DNA of 64,000 nucleotides from Toxonevra muliebris (taxonomy: Eukaryota; Arthropoda; Insecta; Diptera; Pallopteridae), in the NCBI GenBank assembly GCA_963691655.1, contig OY829326.1:39831989-39895988 (forward strand), in the 5' to 3' direction. Below, one piece after another: positions 13,542 to 26,003 of this stretch. The translations under genes and the position numbers were made by a program. Every line of letters starts with the position of its first letter. Position 1 is the stretch's first letter. A model generated the notes under the pieces. The model was not told the origin of the DNA. It made no database searches and saw nothing but the letters and a program-made list of their open reading frames with translations.

Positions 13542-13911
13542 CTTTTTGCTCATAAATTCCATTCAATTTAATATCAATCGATTCAAAATAACCCCTTACA
13601 GCATTACATTGTTGTTCTTTGCTGTTGTTGTTGTTATCATTGGTGGAAGTGACGATGGAATCGCGTTGAATGCGACGACGATGATGGTGGTAATGGCCAT
13701 TTGCATGACCACCGCCTATCCCCTCTGTATCCAAATTTTTAGCAGACACTGTTTGTATGACAACACAAGCGACAACAATAAACGCGAACATTTGCAGGCC
13801 AAGCAATGAGCGGTGACTGTTAGAAGACGATGATGAGGACTTTTTTGTGGGGTTGAAAGTGCTGCTACTGATGGTGTTGGTATTAGTGTTGGTGGTTGTG
13901 AAAGACGCCAT
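13542..13911 (-). CDS. dally: dally-like glypican, first coding exon (N-terminal 123 residues)
   Basis: Glypicans are GPI-anchored heparan sulfate proteoglycans; Dally modulates Dpp, Wingless and other morphogen gradients at the cell surface. The exon starts at ATG 13911 and ends at a consensus donor (AAAAG|GTAAGC at 13542/13541) in phase 1. The protein has a Ser/Thr/Asn-rich start, a hydrophobic signal segment at about residues 37-57 (LLGLQMFAFIVVACVVIQ, then SA|KN as a likely cleavage site), a His-run followed by HHHRRRIQRD, an Asn run, and then CNAVRGYFESIDIK, which I recognise as the first conserved cysteine region of fly Dally. The split glycine at the donor fits the EKG continuation of that protein. 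The rest of the core (13 more cysteines, glycosaminoglycan sites, GPI signal) must lie left of the window. The unusually long Ser/Asn/Thr-rich leader before the signal segment is odd; an internal start closer to the hydrophobic core cannot be excluded, but no nearer in-frame ATG precedes the core. Confidence 0.88.
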
Positions 13912-16300
13912 TGTATTGGTGTTGATGTTTAGGATTAAAGTATGAGAAATTTAAGCAACTGTTTAACTTAAAACGCACTGATTTTTATATTTGCTCTTTA
14001 ATAACAAGGGGAATTTGTTGTTTCTTTCTTTTTGTTGTTGTTATTTTCTTATTTTATCTTTTAGATACAAATGTAAAAATTGGTTTGCTTTGTAATTAAT
14101 AATGAAAACACAAAACAAAAATGAATTATTAACAAAATTCAGTTGAGAATTTATTGATTATTTAATTAATTTCATAATTTTTTAGCAAATTGCAATACGA
14201 TGACGATTTTATCTAAAACAAGTAAAAGATACAAATCTCACAAAATATTGTTGTTTTTATATACAATACAACAAAAAACAGAAACACTTTACATTAACAC
14301 ATGGCTGCAGGTACTTTTTGGCAAATAAAAATATACAACTTCATGCACACATACACACACACACAAGTGCGCGTGTTCGCTGTACGTTTGTATGTATGTA
14401 TCTCAAAGATACAGATACTTTATCAACAACAAGATGAGGAAAACAGCTGTTTATGCGCGCACGTTTTTTTCTGCCTTGCTTTGCTGTTAACTCGCTTTGA
14501 AAACTTTTCTCGTACAACAAAAACAACGAGCACAAATGTAAAACCGAAAGAAAATTGCCGGCAAAATTGAATTTATATTTTTTTCGCCTTTCTTATTCTG
14601 TTCGCGCTGCTTGCTTTAACTTCGCTGCCTGCTTTAGCTGGCGTATTTAATTTGCTACGATTGTGGTTCGTATGGTCTTTGTTGCTGTTGTTTTTGTGGC
14701 CCTCACTTGCTTTTTCTTTTTTGTTGTATTTGTATTGCTTTTATTGTTTTTGCAAATGTATTCAATATATCACTTTTTTGCAATTTCTGCTACTTTTTGA
14801 TGGGGTACAAAACAAAAGGCAAATCGCTGTGCTGTTTATTTACTATGTTTGCCGGTTATGATTTTTTTTCGAATTCTGCAAATGCTTGCAAATTGAAAGC
14901 ACTCAGTTACAACACAGCCAGAATTTATATACTCGTATAAGTATGTATATGTGTGTGTGTGTGTGTAAAGATCCACGGCAATGGCTCAATGAGTCGTTGT
15001 TGTCTGACTATTTATCTTTTAGATACACATGCACACACACTCAGTCCAAAAGCACACACGCACGCGTTAAGTTTGCCGTATCGACAGGCTGGCTGACTGA
15101 CTGACTGACTGGGCAGGCAGAGACACAGTGGCTGGCTGGTTGGCCTGAGAGACAGACAGGAAGGCAGAGATAGCAACGACAGCGACAGTTACAGATAGAT
15201 GGATACACTCGTGGATACTCTTGCACCGTGCCCGTTGCGTTTGAGATAGTTTTTCTCAACCGACCGTAAAATGTAAATCGCACGCGGGAGCGTGATCGTA
15301 TATTTTCGCGTATTTATGCTATTCGAGCTCTATTGTAAACGTTTCAACTCTTCAGCGTTTCTGTCTCTCAAGTTGATTTGCTTTGATTTGATTGCTGCTG
15401 CTGATGGCTGCCAATGTGCGAATTTAAAAAGTTTTTCGTTTTTTTATTTTTAATGTTTATTTGTGCTTTTTAGTTTGTATTTCTATACTCGCGTTGCGTA
15501 TTTATGTATTGGTTGTAAATAGTAACTGTAAATTTTTGTTGTTTTTCCTGTATTCGCACCTCGCAAAATTCGAAATCTTTTTGAGCTTCGTAGGTTTGTT
15601 GGTGTTTTTAAATTCTATTTAGCTTTGAACAATCATTAATCTTCTTTGCTGCTCGCTACGTTTGCTGGTTCTTTTTCCAACCTGAATTTCGGTGTTGCTG
15701 CTGCTGGGTTTTTTCTAGCAATAACAATAACAGTTTCGCATTTCGCTGCTTAATTGAATTGTGACATAATAAGTTACTTTTGAATCCGTTAGATACTTTT
15801 TTTTTAATTTTTTACACTCAAACGCTATTATTCAATTATATTTCGCATTTGTTGATATTTTTATAAATGATCACTTTTTGTTGTTGTTTTGTGGTTGGGG
15901 TTTTTTGCTTGTGCGCTTTTTTTATAATTTTGTATTTTAGTTTTGCTTTGTGCTTGTTTCGTTTCTACTTTTCTATTTTATATGTTATACACTCGAAAGC
16001 TTTTCGATCTTCTTCTTTCAATTCTTATTATTCTTCTAATTAATATTATTTATTTATTGTTGTCATCTATCGCTCAGATACTCCGTATCCGCATCTAAAC
16101 GCTTTGAATACTCGTTCACAACTGATTCTTACAACTCATTCATTATTATATTCGCAGATAGAATATTTTTCAGATACTATTGGTTTACACAAACATGTTC
16201 GCTCGTTGTGTTGTGCGGTTGTTGCAGTTGCATGCTCGACTCACATAAGTTTGATGGTGTTTGACATCAAACTACAGGGATGGCTAGAAAGTTCTGACAC
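13912..16300 (-). promoter_or_regulatory. probable 5' UTR and promoter region of the dally-like gene
   Basis: This region lies upstream of the glypican ATG and is richer in GC and CpG than the DNA around it, especially 14.3-15.7 kb, with many CTG/TTG trinucleotides, a (TG)n run near 14949 and a CTGA run near 15096-15111. I recognise no transposon in it. In flies such composition often marks 5' UTR and regulatory DNA, but I cannot point to a transcription start, and no TATA box is convincing. The context before the ATG (CACCAATACA) is compatible with insect translation starts. Confidence 0.4.
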
Positions 16301-16559
16301 ACGTGAGAGCTTCAGTTTAGTTTCGGTTAAAATGATTCTATATTTAAATAACGCTTCAGATATTCAAAATATTACGAGGATATGGATGGATTAATCATTT
16401 TTCGCAACTGCTTAAGGTTAAATAGTGCATACGATTTTACTCATAGTGTTTTCTTAGTTCAAATTTAAAATTTTTTCACATCAAAGTAGCTTCGTTAAGC
16501 ATGTCTAAGCTCTCATGTCAAATTTGATATCATTCGATTGCGAGACAAAATATTGCACC

Positions 16560-17018
16560 GTGATTTCATAAGGAATTTTGATTGCTGCATAATGGAAGAT
16601 GAGACCTACATATGTACTTGGTGATTTTTAACAACGTCCAGGTGTGGATTTTTATATTGCAGATCGTAGAAAAAATGTCCTGGAACAGTATAATACCCAG
16701 AAGAAGTCTGAATTCCCCAAGAAGTTTTTGGTGTCTCAGGCAATCTGTAACTGTGGTAGTTCATTTGTAACAACTGGGACAATCAACACCGATATATATA
16801 TCCGGGAGTGTCAGCAAAAAAAAACTTTTGCCACGGAGTTTCTGCTTTCTTTTGGCCTGATTTGGCTGAGGTACGGAAATAATAATGTGACATTTGTACC
16901 CAGATATGCCAATCCACCTAACTGCCCAGAGCTCAGACCAATTGAAAGATATTGGGATCTGGTAAAAAGGACCATGAAGGGCACAAAACAGGTGCCCAAA
17001 CTGGCTGTCAGAAAGTAA
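16560..17018 (+). pseudogene. DD37E mariner-type transposase relic, copy 1
   Basis: Broken transposase of the IS630-Tc1-mariner superfamily. A DDE-domain start is seen near 16575 (CCIMEDETY), then a stop and frame shift, then a 124-residue open stretch from about 16644: DFYIADRRKN, FPKKFLVSQAICNCG, FVTTGTINTDIYIREC, NNVTFVP, NCPELRPIERYWDLVKR. The residues WPDLA with the second catalytic Asp are present in another frame, and about 15 residues after it are deleted. The spacing of the related copy at 22.4 kb is D-37-E, which defines the DD37E (ITmD37E-like) group known from mosquitoes and flies. The N-terminal DNA-binding half is missing. I could not define terminal repeats. Not functional. Confidence 0.82.
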
Positions 17019-20000
17019 AAAAATTCAGAAAACACTATTAAAAGCTATGGGAGATATGGGAGGCATTTCGGAAAAAAAAATCAAAATTTTTATTAAAAGT
17101 TAATAACAAAAAATATTTTGTTGATGAGTGAAAACGTTAATGAAATTTTTGTTAATATAAGGTTTTTTTCTTCTTTTTAATATGTTAACTAGTTCAGGTG
17201 TAATTTGAGTTTATTTGATTACTAGTTTACTGATCTGATGACTAAAATAATCTCGTCACTGAAGAGATTATTCCGGAAAGTCCAATCTCTGAGGACGTTG
17301 CACAGTGTAACATCGTGGACAAAAATGCGAAAAATTAAAGCTGCAAATTCAAAAACTTTTAGGATACATCGAAAGAGAAATTGCATGTACTAGGAAAAAT
17401 CAAATCACTCAACCGAATTTTTTTTACTTTTTTTAAATGATCCTACGTGCCTCCTTTGTTGAATACTTTTAGCGAAAACATAATTACATTACCTCTGTAG
17501 CAAAAAACCAAAAAATCTATTTTTTCCTGTGGTCAAATTTAGACCATGATATGACCATAAAAACTCTGTGTAAGAAATTTGGTTATTTTATGACCACTCC
17601 TTTTCTTGCAGTTTGTATAGAAACTTTACACTGAGCGGTAATAAGCCACCGCCCGACTATGACGATGTCTATCGATCTGCTGAAAAAACATAAGGCTCAG
17701 ATGCCTGTCTATTGAGTTGTCCAAGACTGGGGCGAAAACCTCATAAAACGATGATGAGAACTTCAGTCTATACTGCCCAATCTACGAGAAAGGCAACTTG
17801 CCCCAGCTACTGTGGAATTATACTTCTTAATGTCGTCATCTTAGTAATGAAATGGTGTATAATATTTATACATCATTTTTTAACTACAGCATCCTTAGAT
17901 TCCCCTTAGTCAATTCTATCAATGACTTTTATCCGTTTGTTAAGAATATTTGATTGTGATACTTTTTTTTTTAAATAAAAACAAAAATATTTTACCTATA
18001 ATGGTTAGGAAAAAATATTTTTTCAATGCGATTATCTCAAAACTATAGTTTTTCGTATACATCATTTCATTTCTAGGGTACCGATATCTCATACAAGCAT
18101 ATTTTGTAAAAGATTAAAGCTCATAACCAATAATCAGAATTGTCCTTGTCAGTGAGGCTTCTGATCCGTTAAGCTTATCATTGACCAGACATTCAGTTTA
18201 GTCTCCACCAAACCAAGACCTGAAAGAAGACAAAGACAAAAAACTTGCTTCAACAAAAAAAGATTCACGGTGTCTTGGACAAATTGTTACTGTTACGATT
18301 ACATTTACCAAGTCATCACGCGCATAGAAGTGGCGACTAACGAAACTTTATAGAGGCGGTTAAGACCAATCATCAGTTTTAGTACCAACGATGTAAGTAA
18401 CTAAGTGCCCAAATCAAATAGGGCGAAAAATATAAAATCTTTTTCGAAAATATATCAATGAATTAAAATTAAAAAAAAAAAATGTTCGGAACAATTTCGG
18501 AAATGTATTGTCATGTTGATCACGATTGTTGTAAATTTCTTGGGTCAGGTCAGTGTTCAGATATGTTCAGGGAAAATATACTCTAAGATAATAAAACAAC
18601 AAAATAATAAAATTAACAAATTTCAAATCTAAAACCATTCCCAAACAATCCACATAAATTAATCAAATGTGAATTACTTTTACGTGGTTGTCGTTTTCAT
18701 AGCATTGAGTTTTCTAAGCGGATTTTCCTCGATTCAAGTTTCTGCTGGGGTCAGATTGTGCTTTTGTTTCAATTTTATGTTTATGAAGCTCATTCATAAT
18801 TCCCACAATAATTAGAAAAAATGTCCGAAAAGTTTTTACTTTGCTTTCTTTTCTTTTATTGCTATTTTACCTGTTGTCCTCCAAATGAATCGTAAATGTG
18901 TTTTTATTCTCCTTAAGTTCGACACCATCTTTATAATATTTTTTTCGTGGATGTTTTGGTATTTCATCTACGAAGGTTTGCGTTACTCACTAAAAGTATT
19001 AGTGATTTATTTTTCGCATTTTTTGTTTTTATTTTTTTTAACTACACACTGAATACAAAAGGGTTCGTTTCGTTTTTCATACACAAAGATTTTTTTTACA
19101 TATAAATTATAACTTTATCTTAATGATGTGGCAGCGTTTTAATTTCCCATCAACATTTTTGATCTGTGTTTTTATTTCATCTTTTCCTTTTTACTTAATG
19201 TTCCTTGTCGGTTTTTTTTGTTGTACTTTTTTTTTTTTTGTAATATGACCAATTTTTATATAGAACAGATTTTTTGACTAAAGGAAATATTTATACAGAT
19301 AAATGAATGAGTAATCCAAAGAGCAACTCATTTTTGGAATGTTCCCATAGGCAAGAATGATGAGTTTGAGATCATTAGGGAAAGAGGAACTATTTCATTT
19401 GTGAAAGTGAGTGAGTGACTTCTATGCCACAGAAGCTTGAGTTAGTTATATGTGTTCCGGAACAAGCAAAGTAGATATTCTGAAGTAGTAGTATTCTACA
19501 TATTTTAAACAAATATTCTAATAGAGGTTTGAAATAAGAACGTGGTAAATTTAATTACAATTGTTAATTCAAAATACAATTTTTCACTTTTAAATAAAGT
19601 TGCTAATTTAAATTCAAAATTTGTTGCTTTTGCCTGGCAAAAAAATCGTTTTTCGTTTAGTAGAAATCTGAGATAAATTTGATTTAAATAAATCAAATGA
19701 GTTTCGTCTCAAGGACCATCGCAGGACCCCTGCATAAAAACCTCACTCACCTACCTATTACCAATTCACTTCTTCTGTTTTTTCTATTTTTTAAATCACC
19801 AAATCTAATTTCATTCTATTACATCACACTCCAGCTAATCATTTTGTATTAGTATTTGTTAACTTTAAGTACCATAAGAATTTATTTTCATTTTTCTCTT
19901 TCTCGTTTTATTTACTTTGACAAAAACAACATGGCCAATTTACAGAAAAAACCCTAACTTCTTTTTGCGCAAATTTATTTTATTCTTTTTTTTTGGGATA

Positions 20001-20220
20001 TTTGCTGCTGCTCTTTGTGTCTTGTTTGAGCTTCTTAAATTCTTAAGCGATTTACTTTACGCTTTACCTTTATTTCTTTTATGGTTCACTTTAATTTCAT
20101 ATATGGATATATCTACCTCTACATATGTACAATCATATGTATGAATGTATGCATTTATATGTCAATGTGTGTGTGTGTGAGTTCGTGTCTATGTAAACTC
20201 ACTTGAACGAATGATTTGAT
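17019..20220. other. intergenic, no gene recognised
   Basis: AT-rich intergenic DNA after the DD37E relic. Short open frames (for example 17712-17909, 19505-19696, 19917-20144) have low-complexity or hydrophobic translations without recognisable motifs. Long T runs occur near 19205-19250. Confidence 0.5.
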
Positions 20221-20319
20221 TTGGGAATCTCTTTAACTTGTTTTCGGTCAAGAAAAAGACCCAAAAAAAAAAAAAACAAAAGAATAAAAAAACCCTTTTT
20301 TAATGTTGCTCTTCTTTTC

Positions 20320-20700
20320 GAGCATCATCACGTTGGTGGCATGGAAATGCTGACTGCACAAAGCGTTGCTGTCGTCGTCGTCATCAGCTTTGCTGCCACC
20401 AACGCTATCGTCGACGTTGTTAGCTCTGCTCTGGTGTTGGTGCTTGCATTGAGGCTGCTAGTGGTAAAGAATTCTTCAGCATATTCTGGTCTAACAGGTT
20501 CCAAACTGACTAGGATGATTCTTAACGTTCAGACATTCCAGCATTCACTTTGTTCACGTTGCATTTTTGTGAATATCTTTCATTTTTTATTCTTTTGTTT
20601 TTGTAAAAATTCTCATTTTTTTATTGTTTTTATTTTTGGTTTTGTTTGGTTGTTGGTGGCTCCATTCAATGTTCGTATCCACTCAACCTAAAACTCGTTA
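20320..20700. other. GC-richer unique block, possible unannotated exon
   Basis: A block of higher GC content with a run of GTCGTCGTC-type triplets (20370-20440) stands out from its surroundings and matches none of the transposons here. An open frame of 156 codons crosses it on the plus strand (20221-20691), but its translation is low-complexity Val/Leu/Ala and then Phe-rich, and the minus strand is also open in part with a Thr/Ala-rich translation. I cannot assign a protein family; a non-coding exon or regulatory block is as likely. Confidence 0.25.
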
Positions 20701-21007
20701 GGATGTGAAGAAAGAAGGTTCTTTTTTTGCTTTGTGTTTTTTCTTTAATTTGATATGTTTTGCTTCGCGTTGTTGAGCTCTTTCTCTTTTGGTCTTTGAC
20801 TGTCTGCGTTTATTCTTGGGTTTGCGTGTTTGGAATGTGTGAAGTCATTGCTGTTTTCGAGCATAATATAAATATGATTTGGGTAAGTATAGAGCTTTGT
20901 ATGCGAAGCATATGAAAAAGAGTTCCAATAAACTTTTTGGACCTTTCTTGCAGTGATACTATTGAACATAACTAGTACTCTCGAGTGTGTATGGCATTGA
21001 AACTTAA

Positions 21008-21517
21008 GAGGTTACATACGTTCTGCTGGGTCAAAAAAAAAAAAATAAATAAAATAAAAAATTGTTTCAACATTTCCTCAAAATTTCATCAAGATCGGAC
21101 ACTAGAACTTAAGTTACGGCAAATTTATAATGTGCTAACCTTCGGAACCTATGAAACTTTAAAGGCGATTATTTCGGAATTTTATTTTTTGAGAAGTGCT
21201 GAGTTACAATAGCTAGCGCATGAGCGATACAATTTTATTTGAAAGAATTTTCGGCCAGAAAACTCAATTTTTGGAACATATTAAATGGATTTTTTTGGAA
21301 AAATTATCGCCATTTAGAAAATTTTTTTTTATGAAATCTTTCGTTTCCTCAATTTTCCAAATTTTCACATAAACATTTTTTTTACAAATGCATCAAAACA
21401 TTTACTATTCGATACTTTGTATTTCATTTAAATAAAATTATGATTACATACAATTAAAAAAAAAAAAAAAAACCAATAAGAACCTTTGATTTCCTGACCT
21501 AAAATGTATGTAATACC
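21008..21517. mobile_element. TTAA-flanked (piggyBac-type) MITE, 510 bp
   Basis: The left end is TTAA followed by GAGGTTACATACGTTCT, and the right end reverse-complemented is TTAA followed by GGTATTACATACATTTT, so imperfect terminal inverted repeats are flanked by a TTAA target duplication, the signature of piggyBac-type transposition. The interior is AT-rich without coding capacity. Confidence 0.6.
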
Positions 21518-22388
21518 TTAAGGGGTTATGCTAAGTTGAGCTCGGGAAGAGTACATGATGTTTACAAATTTTTTTTGGAAGTTTTATCGATATAAATTGA
21601 AAATTTTCAAATTCTAAAGTTCTTAGTTAAGGGTATTTAAGCTAATTTTCTACATGATGCATGGAATTACTCGTAAAACATTTTTAGTTTTATTCATCAT
21701 TTGCGTTGACCACGATGTTTCCAGAAGAGGTCATCTGCAAAATTTTCATTAAAATTTTGATTTTTTTAATAAATTTCAATCACTTTTTTAAGGTTAAACT
21801 TAAACTGTTTTGTTTTTTTTAGCTATAAAAAAAAATTGAAATATAAAATCGTTGGTTCAGAATTTGAGAATTGAATTGAGATAACAAATAACTATAACGG
21901 ATTTCATGGATCCGTGAAGTAGTTTTTGATAAATTGTAGCCACCATAAGGACAGTTTTGAGATAATCGTGTATAAAGACTTTGTGTATAAAGTCTTTGTG
22001 ACTGATGACTCGAGATAGCATTCTATAAGCGCCAATGATTTTTGAATAAATTTTGGAAAAATCACTTAAAGAAAGCAATAGTAGAAATTGATTTTTTCGA
22101 CATAACCTCTTGCTAAGTATCAAAATGTTTCAATAATTTTAAGACATATTACCTATTTGGATTTACCGGATACTACTTAAGGAGTGAGATTGAAAAAATC
22201 TTAACACACGTTTTTCCTAATAATTTTTTTGGGTGTAAAATTTAAAAATTTCTTTGATCTAGTTATCTTTGAAAAATATGTCAGTTGTTATTTTTAATGA
22301 AAAACATGTTGATTTATTGTGAGTTTGATCAAAATGAGTGAAAATTATTAAAAATTTTTAAAAAAATCCAAATTGGTCCTACAAAAAA

Positions 22389-23208
22389 TTGGCCAAAGAA
22401 CTGAAGGTCTGCCATCAAACTGTTTCCAATGTTATTAAACAGTTTCAGGAAAATTTGACCATCGATAGGAAACCTAGTTCGGGAAGAAAACAAGGACCAC
22501 ATGACATTGGGAAAGCCAAGAAAATAGAAAGCATATTGAAAAGATCTCCAAACACATCTGGTAGAAAAGCTGCCCGGTTAGCACAGTGCTCTGACTATTT
22601 GGTGCGAAAAGTTAAAGCCAATGCAGGTTTGAAAACATACAAAGTCCAAAAACTTCCAGACAGGAATGCTGCAAAAAATTTAGACGCCAAAAGTAGGGCT
22701 CGGAAATTAAAATCGAATTTCATACAAAAATATTCATACGACGAAACGTATTGGCAGATTTTACGCAGCTTCCGGGTAAAATTTTTTATGTTGCTGATGC
22801 TCGAGGAAATGTCGAAGAACAATTTAGAATCCAAAAGCAGACAAAATTTCCTAAAAAATTCTTGGTATGGCAAGCTTTATGCAGTTGCAGCAAAAGAAGC
22901 TAGTCATTTGTTACAGTGGGCTCTATAAATACCGAAATACATATCAAAGAATGATTGAAAAAAAGACTTCTTCCTTTCATAAGAGAGCACTTATTTTTGG
23001 CCCGATTTGCCATCATGTCACTACGGCAAAAAAGCTCTGGAGTGGTACCAAAGTAATAACATAGTTTTTGTATCAAGAGAGGCCAATCCTACAAATTGTC
23101 CGGAACTAAGACCAGTGGAGAGATATTGGGCTCTTGTGAAAAGAAACTTAAAGAACTATATTCGATCTCACTCCTTATTTAATACAAAATTTAAATCAAT
23201 CAAGAAAT
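22389..23208 (+). pseudogene. DD37E mariner-type transposase relic, copy 2
   Basis: A longer copy of the same family as 16560-17018. The first frame (22389-22730) has the N-terminal helix-turn-helix (LAKELKVCHQTVSNVIKQF), the linker GRKQGP and a second helical region (SGRKAARLAQCSDYLVRK) up to KLKSNFIQKYS; the DETYW motif with the first catalytic Asp follows at about 22740. Frame shifts then break the gene. Later segments show FLVWQALCSCSK (about 22860-22895), WPDLPSCHYGKKALEWY (about 22998-23046) and NCPELRPVERYWALVKRN. From the Asp of WPD to the Glu of RPVE there are 37 residues, so all three catalytic residues can be placed and the group is DD37E. At least two frame shifts make it inactive. 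No clear terminal repeats were found. Confidence 0.85.
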
Positions 23209-23699
23209 GAATATTTTATAGAATTGGAAACTTTCATATTTTCTTTTTTTCTTTGATTCGCTGACCTCTACACTTATTGAACAACGCCTCACCATTCAAA
23301 GTGGTACGCACAAGAAATATAAAATTTGGCGAACAATTTCCTTCCTAAAGAAAGGTCGTTTTTTTTTTAATTCACCTTTTTAATCCAGACACGACCAACT
23401 ATATTTTCCTCGAGTTCAAAAAAAAAAAAAATAAACTGTTTTGTGAGCTTCGGGATAGTTTGGAGAAAAGTGGATGTGGCATTTATGGTACATTGGTAAT
23501 TTTTGAGTTAACACAAAAGCTTAACCAAGCAAGTACATAAACAAAAATGTGCGGTCTAAACCAGTTGGGATGGGGTGTCATACCGTATTAGTTTCTGAAA
23601 TCTATAGCTCTCACAGGAAGGACAAAATTTTCAAGTCACGCCTAGTATTCTTCACCAAGTGTTGGTGTATTTTATAATTCTTCAAGGTGAGCCTTCCAG

Positions 23700-23765
23700 C
23701 CTTCAAAGCAATGTGCTAGATTCTTATCTCTGAGGTTCCACGTTCGATTTCCGGCTAGAGCTTGG
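23700..23765 (+). mobile_element. possible tRNA-like SINE head
   Basis: GTTCGATTTCC at 23742-23752 is a good polymerase III B box, and AAGCAATGTGCTAGA about 35 bp upstream is A-box-like. The flanks do not pair as an acceptor stem. No second copy of the following sequence was found in the window, so the SINE call is tentative. Confidence 0.35.
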
Positions 23766-24293
23766 TTTCTTATCTATATTTCTTCCTTTCTATTTTTCAA
23801 CCCCTGTGTGTTCATTAGCCATTAAAAAAAAGAAACCTAAATTTTGTAGTACAGGGTACAGAGCTTTCTTTATATATCGTTGCAATCGGTGATGAATTAC
23901 TCTGAAAATCGCTCACAAAATTTAGAGACAACCTGCTGCTACAACCGGAGTAAAAGCCAATCGATTTTTTAATCCTTCTCACAAAATCCGATTTCTTTAA
24001 AGGAGAACACAATTTCTAGCTCACAAGTAGCATTCATAAAAATTTAAATGAGTAGAATAACTAATTTCGTCATGTTATTTCAAAACGCACCTCACAAAAA
24101 ACGGTGTCATGATGGGGGTTACAAGAGTCTCCGGTAAGTCGATCCACACTAATGTCTATATGTAGCTGCCAGCTATTAACAACCTGACTTCTGCAGTTTT
24201 GAAACCGCTAATCTTTCCCTCGTATATTACATTATCTATTATGCGTGACTACTTTCCAATGTTTGATAATCCAGCACTGACCGTATCGTCATC

Positions 24294-24343
24294 AATTGCT
24301 TTATCTCCCTCAGGAGCCAATTGCTTTATCTCCCTCAGGAGAC
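24294..24343. repeat. 25-bp tandem duplication
   Basis: CAATTGCTTTATCTCCCTCA-GGAG occurs twice in direct succession with period 25. The exact match indicates a recent local duplication. Confidence 0.9.
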
Positions 24344-24606
24344 TAACCGTACTTAATTCATGAAGATAAAACTTCAATCAACTAAAGTGTTCATCACACC
24401 AATAAAACTTTAATGATCTTTGCAATATGTACAATCTAACCCAAACTACCTACCTACTTTTGTTATTATTATTTTAAATGTTGATTAAACTCTGCCTACA
24501 TAAATATTTATTAATGTACGTGTATCATAAACTTAACATAATTCAAATCAACCTCAATCATTTCCCTTTCATATTGTTCATTTTCACTGTGGTTGCCGAC
24601 TTCCAA

Positions 24607-24705
24607 TAACATCATTATCGTCATAATTACCATCCTCATTATCATCATCATTTACATCATTATCATCATAATTCACATCATCATCATCGTTATCGTCATC
24701 AACAC
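24607..24705. repeat. imperfect (ATC)n microsatellite
   Basis: Repeated CATCAT/ATTATC triplets with interruptions. A second simple repeat, (GT)n, lies at about 24926-24956. The block from 24.7 to 25.6 kb also has many CA/TG dinucleotide tracts and no recognisable gene. Confidence 0.8.
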
Positions 24706-24925
24706 AATGGTTTGTGCAAAATCATTGAAATGAAACAGACATCAATTGCACTTCATCAAACAATCAACTGGCTCTCTTGCAATCAGATCATCGCACAGAA
24801 TACAAAGCGGAATACGAATATAGAATACGAGCAAGTATTCCAAATCGTTTAATTCGTCAAAGTGCAGTTAAAATCCCTCAAAGTCTGCATGTCTGCTATA
24901 TACAATACATAATCATACATATAGG

Positions 24926-24958
<33 letters not shown>

Positions 24959-26003
24959 TGTACTAAAGTTGTATTGCTACATATGCTCTGTGCCTGAAAG
25001 GAGATTGAATTTTCGTGCTCGAATCGTTCGACACATTGGTTACTCACTTACAGGAATACATTGCCATACAGACACGCACTCATACACACGCTCACATACT
25101 CACTGATTCAGACATACATCCATACATACATAGAATGCTTCCTGTGGGAGCAGAAGCGACCCATGAATCGATTCATCGGATATTATAGTGTAAAGTCTGG
25201 TTAGTTATTTGGGTTTGCTCTGTTTCAGTTCAATACAATTCGATACGTTACTGTTCTGTTTTGTTTTCTTCATGTCAATAATAGTATGCAATATGTGCGT
25301 GCGCGTGTGTGTGGCTGTGTGTGTGATGACTTGCGTGCCATTGACAGACAAACTTGAAAATGAATGAAATCAATTTTAGATACAATGATATCGTTTGTTG
25401 TAGATATCATTCTTATTCATCATAGTGATAGCTTGCTACAACATAACTACACTACATCACCTACCAACAAGGCTTGGCATATCTAATTGTATGTGTGTTT
25501 GTGTGTGTGCGTATGGATTTACCAGTCTGTCTGAGATAAATACCCAAAAGGGTTTGGCATTCAATTCTCTTGAGATTATACAAAAATTCAAAAATTTTGT
25601 ATAAAAATAAACAACAAAATAAAAACTGTTGAAGTGTGAAATGATATTATTTATTATTTACGAAACTTGTGTGTGTGTGTTGAATTTTAAATCACCGTAC
25701 GCCAAGCAGAAAAGGAGCTTCAACTGCAGTAGAGTTCGAGGATTGATATGTTCGGATTTGCGAGTTTTCCAACACCCCAGCCAAGTTGATAAAAAATAAT
25801 TAATTTAATTTTTATTTTACAGAAATTCAATTGAGACATTTACATGCTATAAAAGCTTCTTAGATGGCTAATGCAAAAATAGATTATCATTGCTCATATT
25901 TCAATGTAATTCGATACACTTCATTTGCAGAAAATGATCCATAGACATCGTTTCTTCTAGAATGTTCCCATCAATCCTTTTTCGTTGAAAAGAATGAAAG
26001 ACT

